DNA of 64,000 nt from Bacteroides fragilis (GCF_019583405.1 NZ_SZUU01000008.1:124001-188000); one strand, 5' to 3'. Positions 43,188 through 52,500 are shown, numbered from the stretch's first letter. Numbers and translations are program-made. Notes: generated by a model from the letters alone, not told the origin.

Positions 43188-44852
43188 ATGGAAACTAACA
43201 AAATAATGGATAACGAAGCTATAAACGAGAAAGTAAATATAGACGATGTTGATTTCGATATTCTCGCACAGAATGATAAAATGTATAATAGCATTCTGAA
43301 ATCACAGAGTGTGGCTTACATCACCAGATTGACAAGGGTTATAAGTCAGATTGATGCTTTAACAAAATTGATCGAAAGTACGGAAGAACCTGATTATGCT
43401 ATGATTTACTATGGTGACAATGAAAAAGTATTAAAGAGAATTAAAGAATTAAGGCATTTAATTGAGATAACTTCTGATTACGAAAAGAAACAAAAGTACA
43501 CTGATGATTTAAGCAAATTTGAACCTGATTTAGATGAAAAATATGCGATACTTATAGATGTCATGCTAAAAACAGCAGAAGACATAGGGCTTGGTTTCGG
43601 AATAAACAACACGTTCCCATACTTTTATAATGGCACCTATTGGGAAGCAACGATCGAAGAATTTGCAAAAGAAATAATAACATTGATTGCTCAAAATTGT
43701 GGCTTCAACTATTATAAGGTTCGTCTGGTTAAAAATATCACAAAGTTATATAGACAATTTTGTGCCTCCGGCTATATTCCAGAACCCGATAAGGAATTGG
43801 GAATAGTGAAAATCAATCTTAAGAATGGGCGGCTCACTATAAAAAATGGAAAGCCTAAATTCGAAAAAAATAAATTTTCAAGTAAAGACTTTTTTAAGTA
43901 TCAATTAGGTTTTGACTTTACCCCGGAAGCTAAAGCAGACAAATTCTTTAAATACCTTAACCGAGTTTTGCCAGAAAAAGAAGCCCAAATGGTTTTGGCT
44001 GAATACTTGGGCTACATTTTCACCAACGTAAAAATGGAAAAATGTGTTGTACTTGTTGGGCCTGGACATTCCGGGAAATCAGTTTTACATGATATTGTCA
44101 ATGCCATGTTCGGTATTGAAAATGTCTCCTCTTATACGCTGAACAATCTTTGTGACCCCAGCGGATATTATAGGGCACAGTTAGGCAATGTTTTATTGAA
44201 CTATTGTTCGGAGCTTGGGGGAAAAGGTTGTAATCCTGATATGGTGAAACAGTTAATCAGTGGGGAACCTGTATCATGCAGGTCACCTTATGGAGCTCCA
44301 CTGATTCTTCGAAATTACTGTAAGTTCATGTTTAATACTAATCTTATTCCACAAGATACCGAAAAAACTAACGCTTATTTTCGACGATTCATATTTATTA
44401 TTTTCGATCAAATTATTTCAAAAGAGGAGAAAAATGACAATCTGGCAAAAGAGATTATCAAAGAAGAAATGAGTGGAGTTTTCAACTGGGTATTAGACGG
44501 GCTGGATAGATTCATGAAAAATGGAAATTTCACAGAATCGAAGCATATAAATGATGCTATGGAAGAAATCAAAAGAGATGCAGATAGTGCCCGCGAATTT
44601 ATGGAGGACAGTTATACTACATCACTCGACAAACATGAAGAATTAAAAGAACTTTATGGCGAATATCGTGCTTTTTGTGCTGATAATGGTTATAAAAGTT
44701 CATCGAATAGGGAATTTTCCAGACGACTAAAAGAAATGGGTTATGTGGTTGAAGGTGGACATACAAACAACCAAACTTGGGTCTTTTGCAAGAGAAAAGG
44801 AGATTTGGAAGATTCTGAAATAGATGCTGTAATTCCTGATAGTATGAAATAA
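43188..44852 (+). CDS. P4-type primase/SF3 helicase (D5-like)
   Basis: A 554-residue replication protein. The N-terminal part is variable, with a possible D5_N region at about 215-260, and the helicase core starts with the Walker A GPGHSGKSV (about 286-294), followed by the SF3 B/C motifs LLNYCSELGGKG and KFMFNTNLIP (sensor Asn) and an Arg finger-like RRFIFI. P4-type proteins open the origin and prime replication of satellites and plasmids. It is transcribed with the excisionase-like gene (one-base gap). It would replicate the excised element, probably from one of the flanking palindromes. Confidence 0.9.
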   Translation: METNKIMDNEAINEKVNIDDVDFDILAQNDKMYNSILKSQSVAYITRLTRVISQIDALTKLIESTEEPDYAMIYYGDNEKVLKRIKELRHLIEITSDYEKKQKYTDDLSKFEPDLDEKYAILIDVMLKTAEDIGLGFGINNTFPYFYNGTYWEATIEEFAKEIITLIAQNCGFNYYKVRLVKNITKLYRQFCASGYIPEPDKELGIVKINLKNGRLTIKNGKPKFEKNKFSSKDFFKYQLGFDFTPEAKADKFFKYLNRVLPEKEAQMVLAEYLGYIFTNVKMEKCVVLVGPGHSGKSVLHDIVNAMFGIENVSSYTLNNLCDPSGYYRAQLGNVLLNYCSELGGKGCNPDMVKQLISGEPVSCRSPYGAPLILRNYCKFMFNTNLIPQDTEKTNAYFRRFIFIIFDQIISKEEKNDNLAKEIIKEEMSGVFNWVLDGLDRFMKNGNFTESKHINDAMEEIKRDADSAREFMEDSYTTSLDKHEELKELYGEYRAFCADNGYKSSSNREFSRRLKEMGYVVEGGHTNNQTWVFCKRKGDLEDSEIDAVIPDSMK

Positions 44853-44904
44853 TATATTAACCGAGACAGCTTTTAACCGGGCTGTCTCATAAAGCAATTT
44901 TAAA

Positions 44905-45903
44905 ATGAAAGAATATAAAAAAATCTCAGTGTCACTGTTTAGAAAACATGATGAAAACAAACCCTGTGGAAGCATTAATATTTTGGTTTGGCTATTACAA
45001 GAACCGGATTGCTTGCAAGTAATTAATCAAATCCGTTCCACTACGGATAAAGAAACGATTCGGCAATTGAAAAGTAAATTGCCCTGTATAACAATGAGCG
45101 GTACTTTTTCGGAAAGAAACAGCGGTAATTTGGTACAGCATTCCGGCTTAATTTGTATCGATATTGACGGAAAAGATAATCTCCATATTACTGATATGGA
45201 AGATTTGAAACGTACATTGTCAGAACTGCCGCATGTACTTTATTGCGGATTGTCTGTAGGCGGAAGAGGTGTGTTTTGCCTGATTCCAATTGCTGACCCC
45301 AATAAGCATAGAGAGCATTTTTACTCTCTTGAAAAGGACTTTCAGGAAATGGGTATTAAGGTTGATTCTGCATGCAAAGATGTAACGCGTCTCCGGTATC
45401 GTTCGTATGACCCGAAGCCTGTAATAAATATCAATGCGACTGTTTATGAGAAGCTTGCAGATACTTCAAGTGTTACCCGAATGCCACGAAAGGTTCAAAA
45501 CAGGACAACTACACGTGTGCCTAATAATGCTGATATTCAGCATGTAGAAGAAAGTATAATGTCTATTGAAGATTATTTTCTCAAGCCAATGGTTGATGTG
45601 AATAGCAATAAACCGATTCAAGTTATGGCTAAGAATGCTGCGCAAAAAGTTAAAGAATTTGTGGCTTATATTGTTGGTCACAAAGTCGATATAACTGACT
45701 TGTATGACGACTGGTTGGATATATGTATTATCATTACTCAAACATTTCGTGAAGATGGGCGAGAATTATTTCATTCAATAAGTAAATTTTATCCCAATTA
45801 TACACCAGAAGAATGTGATAGGAAATATGATGATATTCTAACTCACCAATACAAGAGAAAAGTTGACCGATTGTATGAAATCGCAGCAAAATACGGGCTA
45901 TAA
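44905..45903 (+). CDS. BT4734/VirE-N-type primase-associated protein
   Basis: A 332-residue protein. Residues 1-190 match the BT4734-like N-terminal domain, an archaeo-eukaryotic-primase-like fold (IDIDGKDNLHITDM, GLSVGGRGVFCLIPI, VDSACKDVTRLRYRSYDP). Residues 255-332 look like the short helical C-terminal domain with Trp 271 and a repeated Asp/Tyr pattern (DLYDDWLDICIIIT, PEECDRKYDDIL). The domain accompanies primases in Bacteroides mobile elements. It starts 52 bases after the helicase gene, following a short hairpin (CCGAGACAGC...GCTGTCTC), so expression may be partly reduced relative to the helicase. Confidence 0.88.
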   Translation: MKEYKKISVSLFRKHDENKPCGSINILVWLLQEPDCLQVINQIRSTTDKETIRQLKSKLPCITMSGTFSERNSGNLVQHSGLICIDIDGKDNLHITDMEDLKRTLSELPHVLYCGLSVGGRGVFCLIPIADPNKHREHFYSLEKDFQEMGIKVDSACKDVTRLRYRSYDPKPVININATVYEKLADTSSVTRMPRKVQNRTTTRVPNNADIQHVEESIMSIEDYFLKPMVDVNSNKPIQVMAKNAAQKVKEFVAYIVGHKVDITDLYDDWLDICIIITQTFREDGRELFHSISKFYPNYTPEECDRKYDDILTHQYKRKVDRLYEIAAKYGL

Positions 45904-45925
45904 AGCCATTTGCTAAGAAGTGTAA

Positions 45926-46039
45926 AATGAAGAAGTGAATTAAGTGAACTACTTTTATAGAACCTTTTTAAGATTATAAGCCTATTAATAGGATATAAAA
46001 AGTTCTATTAAACAGCCTCACTTAATTCACTTCTTCATT
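45926..46039. repeat. Large near-perfect palindrome, right of the replication genes
   Basis: AATGAAGAAGTGAATTAAGT at the left end has its exact reverse complement ending at 46039. The arms continue inward with related T/A-rich blocks. Partner of the palindrome at 41908-42025, to which its arms are homologous. Confidence 0.75.
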
Positions 46040-46452
46040 TGCAAATATTAGTTTTCGCTCGTATTGTTTTTATACTCGTACCGGTAAAGCACTTGCCAGA
46101 ACGCCATAAATTACCATTCTTGAGTACACCCCCAAAAATATTCGAGTGTAGGTCTATTTAGTTGGCGTGAAATGGCAGGCGACCCCCATACCACAATGAG
46201 AGAATTGCACGCCATTGCACACGATTTGCACACGCTTAGGTTTAAGGTGTTGTATTCCAGTAGTTTATACAATATCAGATTCTTTGAAGTAACCAGGAAA
46301 CGATACACACCGGTACTATTTACCCCAAAAAGCCCCAACATACCATCCTTGAGATATGCCCGAACTATGTTCAATAGAGATTATATTACTGGTGTGATTT
46401 GATGTACTATATATGGCAAAAGCGTGTGCAAACCGTGTGCAACAAAAAGAAA

Positions 46453-46482
46453 CAGCCACTTACGTAGTCTTGTAAGTGGCTG
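46453..46482 (-). terminator. Element-borne terminator for the tRNA-Asn gene
   Basis: CAGCCACTTAC and GTAAGTGGCTG, a perfect 11-bp stem with an eight-base loop. On the minus strand the stem is followed by TTTCTTTTTG, just after the tRNA 3' end. It replaces the original terminator now found at the left junction. Confidence 0.65.
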
Positions 46483-46490
46483 ATTTCTAA

Positions 46491-46533
46491 GCTCTTCCTC
46501 TTGGACTTGAACCAAGGACCCTCTGATTAACAG
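46491..46533 (-). repeat. Right attachment site (43 bp, inside tRNA-Asn)
   Basis: Identical to 35886-35928. It is the 3' 43 bases of the intact tRNA-Asn gene, whose 5' half continues to 46565. Insertion restored a complete tRNA at this end. Confidence 0.92.
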
Positions 46534-46565
46534 TCAGATGCTCTAACCGACTGAGCTAAGGAAGA
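46492..46565 (-). tRNA. tRNA-Asn (GTT), target of the element
   Basis: 74 nt on the minus strand. Acceptor stem TCTTCCT/AGGAAGA, D arm GCTCAGTCGGTTAGAGC, anticodon loop CTGTTAATC with anticodon GTT, T arm CTTGG-TTCAAGT-CCAAG and discriminator G. The 3' half is the right att site. Confidence 0.95.
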
Positions 46566-46593
46566 ATTTAGCAACTGAGAATTTGAACTTTCG

Positions 46594-46667
46594 CTCTTCC
46601 TCTTGGACTTGAACCAAGGACCCTCTGATTAACAGTCAGATGCTCTAACCGACTGAGCTAAGGAAGA
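46594..46667 (-). tRNA. tRNA-Asn (GTT), second copy
   Basis: Identical in sequence to the neighbouring tRNA-Asn, 28 bases from it, so the two form a tandem transcription unit. Upstream lies the divergent kinase gene. Confidence 0.95.
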
Positions 46668-46724
46668 ATGTTTTGTTTTTCTCAATTGCGATGCAAAAGT
46701 AATAGGATATTTTGAAATATGCAA

Positions 46725-46732
46725 TATCTTTG
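46725..46732 (+). promoter_or_regulatory. Promoter -7 box for the PfkB-family kinase gene
   Basis: TATCTTTG, an exact TAnnTTTG match, 18 bases before the ATG at 46750. Confidence 0.5.
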
Positions 46733-46749
46733 CAAAAAAAATTAGTGAA

Positions 46750-47739
46750 ATGGATAAAATAATTGGATTGGGCAACGCCCTGGTAGACGTACTTGCAACC
46801 CTGAAAGATGATACACTCCTTGATGAAATGGGATTACCCAAGGGAAGCATGCAACTTATTGATGATGCTAAGTTACAGCAGATTAACGAACAATTCAGTC
46901 AGATGAAAACCCACTTGGCGACCGGTGGAGCAGCGGCAAATTCCATACTTGGACTCGCCTGTCTGGGTGCCGGAACCGGTTTTATCGGAAAAATCGGAAA
47001 TGACGCTTATGGGAACTTTTTTCGGGAGAATCTGCAAAGAAATGGCATCGAAGATAAATTATTAACGTCTGATCTGCCGTCGGGAGTTGCTTCTACTTTT
47101 ATTTCTCCGGACGGAGAACGTACTTTTGGTACTTATCTCGGTGCTGCTTCTACGCTGAGAGCCGAAGATCTGACACTGGATATGTTCAAAGGTTATGCTT
47201 ATCTGCTTATAGAGGGATATCTGGTGCAGGATCACGATATGATTCTTCATGCCATTGAGTTGGCAAAGGAAGCCGGTTTGCAGGTTTGTCTCGATATGGC
47301 AAGTTATAATATCGTAGCGGGCGATCTTGAGTTCTTCTCCTTATTAATAAATAAGTATGTAGATATTGTTTTCGCCAATGAAGAAGAGGCAAGGGCGTTT
47401 ACTGGTAAAGAAGACCCGAAGGAAGCCCTTGAACTGATCAGTAAGAAATGCAGTATCGCTATTGTAAAGGTAGGTGGAAATGGCTCTTACATCCGTAAGG
47501 GGACGGAGGAGATCAAGGTAGAGGCCATTCCTGTAGAGAGAGTGATTGATACGACGGGAGCAGGTGATTATTTCGCTGCCGGATTTCTGTACGGGCTGAC
47601 TTGCGGCTATTCTTTAGAGAAATGTGCAAAGATTGGTTCAATTCTCTCCGGAAATGTTATACAGATAGTTGGAACTACGATTCCTTGCGAGCGTTGGGAT
47701 GAAATAAAGTTAAATATTAACGAAGTTCTGTCAGAGTAA
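46750..47739 (+). CDS. PfkB-family sugar/nucleoside kinase, adenosine-kinase-like
   Basis: A 329-residue ribokinase-fold kinase. N-terminal substrate-binding region GNALVDVLATL and HLATGGAAANSILGLACLG; ATP/catalytic region DTTGAGDYFAAGFLYGL with the general base Asp. The best family match by pattern is the adenosine-kinase-like PfkB group found in Bacteroides, but sugar kinases are not excluded. Cytoplasmic. It is followed 45 bases later by the S41 peptidase gene. Confidence 0.88.
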   Translation: MDKIIGLGNALVDVLATLKDDTLLDEMGLPKGSMQLIDDAKLQQINEQFSQMKTHLATGGAAANSILGLACLGAGTGFIGKIGNDAYGNFFRENLQRNGIEDKLLTSDLPSGVASTFISPDGERTFGTYLGAASTLRAEDLTLDMFKGYAYLLIEGYLVQDHDMILHAIELAKEAGLQVCLDMASYNIVAGDLEFFSLLINKYVDIVFANEEEARAFTGKEDPKEALELISKKCSIAIVKVGGNGSYIRKGTEEIKVEAIPVERVIDTTGAGDYFAAGFLYGLTCGYSLEKCAKIGSILSGNVIQIVGTTIPCERWDEIKLNINEVLSE

Positions 47740-47783
47740 GCAGGCAATGAGTTACTTTTACGTCTCATTTTAACGAAAAGTGT

Positions 47784-49469
47784 ATGAAAAAGTTTCTGAA
47801 TAGACGAAATGGTGTCCTGTTGGCAGCCGCGTTGGTTGTCGTAGCATTCTTTAGTTTCAAGAGCGGTGACGACCGCAATTTCCAGATTGCTAAGAATCTG
47901 GATACCTTTAATTCTATCGTCAAAGAACTCGATATGTTTTACGTAGATACGCTCGATCCGAATAAGACGGTTCGTGAGGGGATCGACTATATGCTCTCGT
48001 CACTCGATCCGTATACGGAATATTATCCGGAGGACGACCAAGCTGAACTGCAACAGATGTTGAACGCCTCGTTCGGAGGTATCGGATCTTTAATCACGTA
48101 CAACCAGAAACTGAAACGTTCGATGATAGCCGAGCCTTTTGAAGGAACCCCTGCTGCTAAAATCGGACTGAAGGCAGGCGATATCCTGATGGAGATAGAC
48201 GGAAAAGATCTGGCGGGAAAAAACAACCAAGAGGTGAGCCAGATGCTTCGGGGTGCAGTAGGCACGAGCTTTAAGTTGAAGGTAGAACGTCCGGACGAAA
48301 AGGGTGGCACCCGGCCGTTGGAGTTTAATATTGTACGTCAAACCATCCAGACTCCGATGATTCCTTACGATACCATCTTTAATAAGAATGTAGGTTATAT
48401 CAATCTGAGCACCTTCTCCGGTACTCCTTCCAAAGATTTTAAGAAGACATTCCTGAGACTGAAGAAAGAGGGCATCACCTCGTTGGTGATCGACCTGCGC
48501 GGAAACGGTGGCGGACGCCTGGAAGAAGCGGTAGAGATTGCCAATTTCTTTTTGCCTCGCGGCAAGGTGATCGTGACTACTAAAGGAAAGACCAAGCAGG
48601 CCAGCAATACGTATAAGACATTGCGTGAACCGCTGGATCTCGATATTCCTATTACCGTATTGGTAAACGGAGGTACTGCTTCCGCATCCGAAATCCTTTC
48701 GGGAGCTTTTCAGGATTTCGACCGAGCCGTGATTGTAGGGAGCCGTACGTTTGGAAAGGGATTGGTGCAGACTACCCGTCCGTTGCCTTACGGAGGTGTG
48801 ATGAAACTCACGACCTCTAAGTATTATATCCCCAGCGGACGTTGCGTACAAGCCATCGATTATAAACACCGCAATGAGGACGGCAGTGTAGGCATCATCC
48901 CCGACAGCCTGACTACCGTATTCCATACGGCAGCCGGACGTGAAGTTCGCGACGGTGGAGGTGTGATGCCGGATATCGAAGTGAAACAGGAAAAGTTGCC
49001 TAATATCCTCTTCTATCTGGTGCGCGATAACCTGATCTTCGATTATGCAACGCAGTACTGCCTGAAGCATCCGTCCATCCCTTCTCCGCAGGAGTTCAAG
49101 GTAACCGATGCCGACTATAACGCTTTCAAGGCAATGGTGAAGAAAGCCGACTTCAAGTATGACCAGCAGAGTGAGAAGATCATGAAGACGCTGAAAGAAG
49201 CTGCCAAGTTCGAAGGGTATCTGGATGAAGCATCGGAGGAGATCAAGGCTCTGGAGAAGAAACTGACTCATAATCTGGACCGCGATCTTGATTACTTCTC
49301 AAAAGACATCAAGTCGATGATTGCCGATGAGATCATCAAGCGTTACTACTATACACGTGGAGGGATCATCCAGCAATTGAAGGATGACGATGGGCTGCAA
49401 GCCGCTCTCAAGATATTGGCCGATCCGGTCAAATACAAAGAAACTTTGAGTGCTCCGGTAAAGAAATAA
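47784..49469 (+). CDS. S41 carboxy-terminal processing peptidase
   Basis: A 561-residue protease with an N-terminal membrane anchor or uncleaved signal (about 8-26). A PDZ domain at about 92-175 (FGGIGSLITYNQKLKRSMIA to GDILMEIDGKDL) positions protein C termini, and the catalytic domain follows: NGGTASASEILSGAF supplies the Ser, and RTFGKGLVQTTRPL the Lys of the Ser/Lys dyad. The long C-terminal part (about 430-561) is helical. It is likely periplasmic, processing or degrading envelope proteins. A CACCACAGA palindrome lies directly after its stop. Confidence 0.93.
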   Translation: MKKFLNRRNGVLLAAALVVVAFFSFKSGDDRNFQIAKNLDTFNSIVKELDMFYVDTLDPNKTVREGIDYMLSSLDPYTEYYPEDDQAELQQMLNASFGGIGSLITYNQKLKRSMIAEPFEGTPAAKIGLKAGDILMEIDGKDLAGKNNQEVSQMLRGAVGTSFKLKVERPDEKGGTRPLEFNIVRQTIQTPMIPYDTIFNKNVGYINLSTFSGTPSKDFKKTFLRLKKEGITSLVIDLRGNGGGRLEEAVEIANFFLPRGKVIVTTKGKTKQASNTYKTLREPLDLDIPITVLVNGGTASASEILSGAFQDFDRAVIVGSRTFGKGLVQTTRPLPYGGVMKLTTSKYYIPSGRCVQAIDYKHRNEDGSVGIIPDSLTTVFHTAAGREVRDGGGVMPDIEVKQEKLPNILFYLVRDNLIFDYATQYCLKHPSIPSPQEFKVTDADYNAFKAMVKKADFKYDQQSEKIMKTLKEAAKFEGYLDEASEEIKALEKKLTHNLDRDLDYFSKDIKSMIADEIIKRYYYTRGGIIQQLKDDDGLQAALKILADPVKYKETLSAPVKK

Positions 49470-49493
49470 TAAATGGGGCTGTGTCAAAAGTCT

Positions 49494-49591
49494 TTTCACC
49501 ACAGATTACACTGACTTTCACGGATTATCAACATCGATAATCAATGACTTAAAACTCATTCTGTGTTACTCTGTGTCCTCTGTGGTGAAAA
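49494..49591. repeat. CACCACAGA palindromic repeat, copy 1
   Basis: TTTTCACCACAGA and TCTGTGGTGAAAA, 13-bp perfect outer arms, with a further CTGTGTTACTCTGTG-type inner section. It is located between the S41 peptidase and the regulator. Confidence 0.85.
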
Positions 49592-49662
49592 CAAACTATC
49601 AACGTCCGATAAGATAGCTCTGCTTTTTCCGCACAAAGAATTTTTCTAAAGACGACTGACTG

Positions 49663-52500
49663 ATGAAGAATCTGTTATTGTTCCTTGTTTTTGTTTGTAC
49701 TCTTTCTCTCCCTTGCCGGGGCAACCCTGTCCCTTTTTCACCTATTGTCCGTAATTATTCTGTCCTCGACTATAATGCCGGTAACGAAAACTGGGCCGTT
49801 GCGCAGGACGGGCGGGGCGTCATGTACTTTGGCAACAATAGCGGACTGCTCCGGTATGACGGAAGCCGGTGGAAGCTGTTTCCTTTGCCGGCGTCGGGCA
49901 TTGTGCGTGCCGTTTACGTGGCTTCCGACGGGCGTATCTACGTCGGATCGTTCGAGGAGTTCGGTTATTTTGAAGAGAATGACCTGAACTTGCTGGAATA
50001 TCATTCCCTGAAAGATCAGGTGAAAGGGTTCGATTTTCACAATGACGAGATATGGACTATCGTGGAGCAGGGAGGGAATATCGTCTTCCAGTCATTCGGT
50101 TCATACTTCATATACGATGGCACGACGACGAAAGGAGTCCGCTGCCATGAACTGCCCCTGAATCTGTTCCGGGTAGGGGATACGGTTTATTCCCAACTGA
50201 TCAATGCAGGTGTTTGTGTCTTTACGGGTGATAGGTTTACTCCGTTGATCTCCCGACAGGAGTTGGGCAACAGCGACGTACTGGCAGGTTTGCCCTATTC
50301 CGGTGGAATGTTGTTGCTGACCCGTAACAGTGGTGGGTATCTTTATATCTCCTCCGGCATTCGTCCCTGGCATACGGATTGTGATGAGGAGTTGAAACGC
50401 CATACTGTCAATCGGGCAGTGATGACGAAAGACTCTTGTTACGTGATAGGAACTATCTCCAACGGGCTGTATGCCTTCAGTAAAGAAGGGCGCCTGCTCT
50501 GGAAAGAGAACGCTGACAATCAGTTGGAGAATAACACCGTCCTGGGACTGTATTGCGATATAGACAATAATATCTGGACAGCCCTCGACAACGGCATTGC
50601 CTACGTGCGCAACAATTCTCTGATTTATCATTTCGAGCCGGTGCGTCGCAAGGTTGGAATGGTGTATGACGTGCTGGTACGCGAAAAGGATGCCTATATC
50701 GCTTCCAACCAAGGGTTGTACCGGCTTGAAGACAACCTCCTGGAACTGGTTCCGGGACTCGAAGAGCAGGCATGGACCATCGGCGAATGGGGCGACCAGG
50801 TGCTTTGCGGACACAATAAAGGTACTTTCCAGATTAAAGGCATGCAGGCCCGGCTTCTTTCCGACGTACGGGGAGCTATGTGTATGCGGCAGGCGCAGAT
50901 CGGTGGGGAAGAGCTCCTGATACAAGGTACCTACACTTATCTGAATATTTATAAGAAGAATGCTGCCGGTGAGTGGTACTTCTCCAATTCGGTGCGCAAC
51001 TTCAGCCACATGGCAAAGAACATCGAAGTGGATCCTCACGGCAACATCTGGGTGCAGCACATGCGCAAGGGGCTTTACCGGGTGCGTCTCGATGAAGCGT
51101 TGAAGCAGGTGACGGAGCTAAAGCAGTACGACTCTCTGTCGGGGAATCCGGGCGGGCATTGTTACCTTTTCAAGGTAAACGGACGTGTCGCCTTCTCAGA
51201 CGGGCGGAACTTCTACACTTATGACGACATGGCGGATTCCATTATTCCCTACAAAGCGATGAACGAACAGTTGGCCGCACTCCGGGATATCCACACCGTC
51301 ACCGCCATGAAAGGCGATCTGTACTGGTTTCTCAGCGACCGCGAGGCCTGTCTGGTGAGATGTACCGTGAACGACTTTAAGGTGGAGCGGAGAATACCCT
51401 TCTCCATGTTTGGCAACCTTCCCATCGAGGGGCTGGCCCGGATGGTATACGACAAGCGGAATGATTGCTCTTACCTCTGCCTCAATAACTCCTTTGCCCG
51501 TATCGCTGCCGACAGCACCGGGCTGTACAAGTCTCGTGAGCAACCGTCTTTATGGATCTCCGGCTTTTCGGCATTCAACGAGCAGACGGGCGAGCGGCTG
51601 CAACTTCCGGTTTCGGGAGATGATGAGATAGCCCCCGCTTTCAACAATGTAGGCATCTCTCTTGCCTATCCCGTTTACAATGATTTTGCGTTTCATGTGC
51701 GTTACCGCCTCGAGGGGTTGTCCGGCAAGTGGATCGAGGGACTTCCCGATTTGCGGAAAGACTTTACCCGGCTACCATTCGGTTCTTATCGCTTCCGTGC
51801 CGAGGTGTACGATGACGGCGGGGTGGTTTCTGCTGTCGAACTGCCTTTCCGTATCCTGCGTCCCTGGTATCTTTCGTACGTAGCCATTGCCGTTTACGCT
51901 CTCTCCGGGCTGGCATTTCTGCTGGGACTCCTTTATGGGGTCTACGTCTATACCAAGAAGAAGAAAGATGCCGTCATCGACCGTCAGCGTGCGCACCATA
52001 AAGCAGAGATAGAGCAGCAGGAAAAGAAGATCATGGCACTGGAGAAGGAGCAACTCGAGGCCGATCTCCGCTTCAAGAGCAAAGAGCTTTCGGGCGTGGT
52101 GATGACCAACATCGCGCATCAGGAGTTCCTGAGCTCGCTGAAAGAGGAATTGCAGCAGCAGAAACTCTCCGGGCAATATACCCGCAAGAACCTGGATAAG
52201 CTGCTTTCGATGATCAATCAGAATATTGTCTCCGACGAAGAGAGCTGGAATATGTTCCAGTCCAACTTCGACCGGATACACGAGAATTTCTTCCGGAACC
52301 TGAAAGAAAAGTTCCCTGACCTGACTTCCGGCGATTTGCGCCTGTGCGCGCTGCTCCGGCTCAACCTGCCGACGAAGGAGATTGCGAAGCTGATGAACAT
52401 TTCCGTAAGGGGTGTCGACGCTGCCCGCTATCGTCTGCGCAAGAAGTTGGGGCTTCCTCCGGAGAGCAGCCTGACGGATTTTATGATCTCCTTCAAGTAG
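49663..52500 (+). CDS. Propeller-sensor transcription regulator of the glucan locus
   Basis: A 945-residue one-component membrane regulator. Signal peptide (1-20), then a two-component-regulator-type propeller (about 25-600; segments such as GVMYFGNNSGLLRYDG and NNIWTALDNGIAYVRNN), a Y_Y_Y-type domain (about 655-740), one transmembrane segment (about 745-767), a coiled coil (about 780-840), and a C-terminal LuxR-type HTH (TSGDLRLCALLRLNLPTKEI and the recognition helix with ISVRGVDAARYRLRKKLG). No kinase or receiver is present, so sensing and DNA binding are in one chain. It probably senses a glucan oligosaccharide in the periplasm and switches on the downstream genes. Confidence 0.85.
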   Translation: MKNLLLFLVFVCTLSLPCRGNPVPFSPIVRNYSVLDYNAGNENWAVAQDGRGVMYFGNNSGLLRYDGSRWKLFPLPASGIVRAVYVASDGRIYVGSFEEFGYFEENDLNLLEYHSLKDQVKGFDFHNDEIWTIVEQGGNIVFQSFGSYFIYDGTTTKGVRCHELPLNLFRVGDTVYSQLINAGVCVFTGDRFTPLISRQELGNSDVLAGLPYSGGMLLLTRNSGGYLYISSGIRPWHTDCDEELKRHTVNRAVMTKDSCYVIGTISNGLYAFSKEGRLLWKENADNQLENNTVLGLYCDIDNNIWTALDNGIAYVRNNSLIYHFEPVRRKVGMVYDVLVREKDAYIASNQGLYRLEDNLLELVPGLEEQAWTIGEWGDQVLCGHNKGTFQIKGMQARLLSDVRGAMCMRQAQIGGEELLIQGTYTYLNIYKKNAAGEWYFSNSVRNFSHMAKNIEVDPHGNIWVQHMRKGLYRVRLDEALKQVTELKQYDSLSGNPGGHCYLFKVNGRVAFSDGRNFYTYDDMADSIIPYKAMNEQLAALRDIHTVTAMKGDLYWFLSDREACLVRCTVNDFKVERRIPFSMFGNLPIEGLARMVYDKRNDCSYLCLNNSFARIAADSTGLYKSREQPSLWISGFSAFNEQTGERLQLPVSGDDEIAPAFNNVGISLAYPVYNDFAFHVRYRLEGLSGKWIEGLPDLRKDFTRLPFGSYRFRAEVYDDGGVVSAVELPFRILRPWYLSYVAIAVYALSGLAFLLGLLYGVYVYTKKKKDAVIDRQRAHHKAEIEQQEKKIMALEKEQLEADLRFKSKELSGVVMTNIAHQEFLSSLKEELQQQKLSGQYTRKNLDKLLSMINQNIVSDEESWNMFQSNFDRIHENFFRNLKEKFPDLTSGDLRLCALLRLNLPTKEIAKLMNISVRGVDAARYRLRKKLGLPPESSLTDFMISFK

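Larger units (their letters stand above)
35886..46490. mobile_element. 10.6-kb integrative element in tRNA-Asn
   Basis: Bounded by 43-bp direct repeats of the tRNA-Asn 3' end, with a tyrosine integrase near the left end. Other genes: toxin-antitoxin pair, excisionase-like HTH protein, SF3-type primase/helicase, BT4734-like protein, a Trp-repeat protein, a lipocalin-like lipoprotein, a DUF1810 protein. I find no conjugation (tra) genes and no relaxase, so it is not self-transmissible by what is visible; mobilization or phage packaging by a helper is possible. Two large palindromes bracket the replication genes. Confidence 0.85.
45904..46490. other. Right end of the element (587 bp, no gene)
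   Basis: No supported coding sequence. It holds the right large palindrome (45926-46039); a TTGCACACGATTTGCACAC motif (46215-46233), which is the reverse complement of a GTGTGCAAA-CGTGTGCAA repeat; the direct copy of that repeat (46424-46443); and a hairpin (46453-46482) abutting the tRNA, with a T-run on the minus strand. The two motif copies plus the left-end copy look like integrase arm sites. Confidence 0.6.

Noticed and set aside
48090..49271. Long open frame on the minus strand inside the S41 peptidase gene
   Set aside because: Antisense to a clear peptidase with catalytic motifs; no family resemblance. It follows from codon bias of the real gene.
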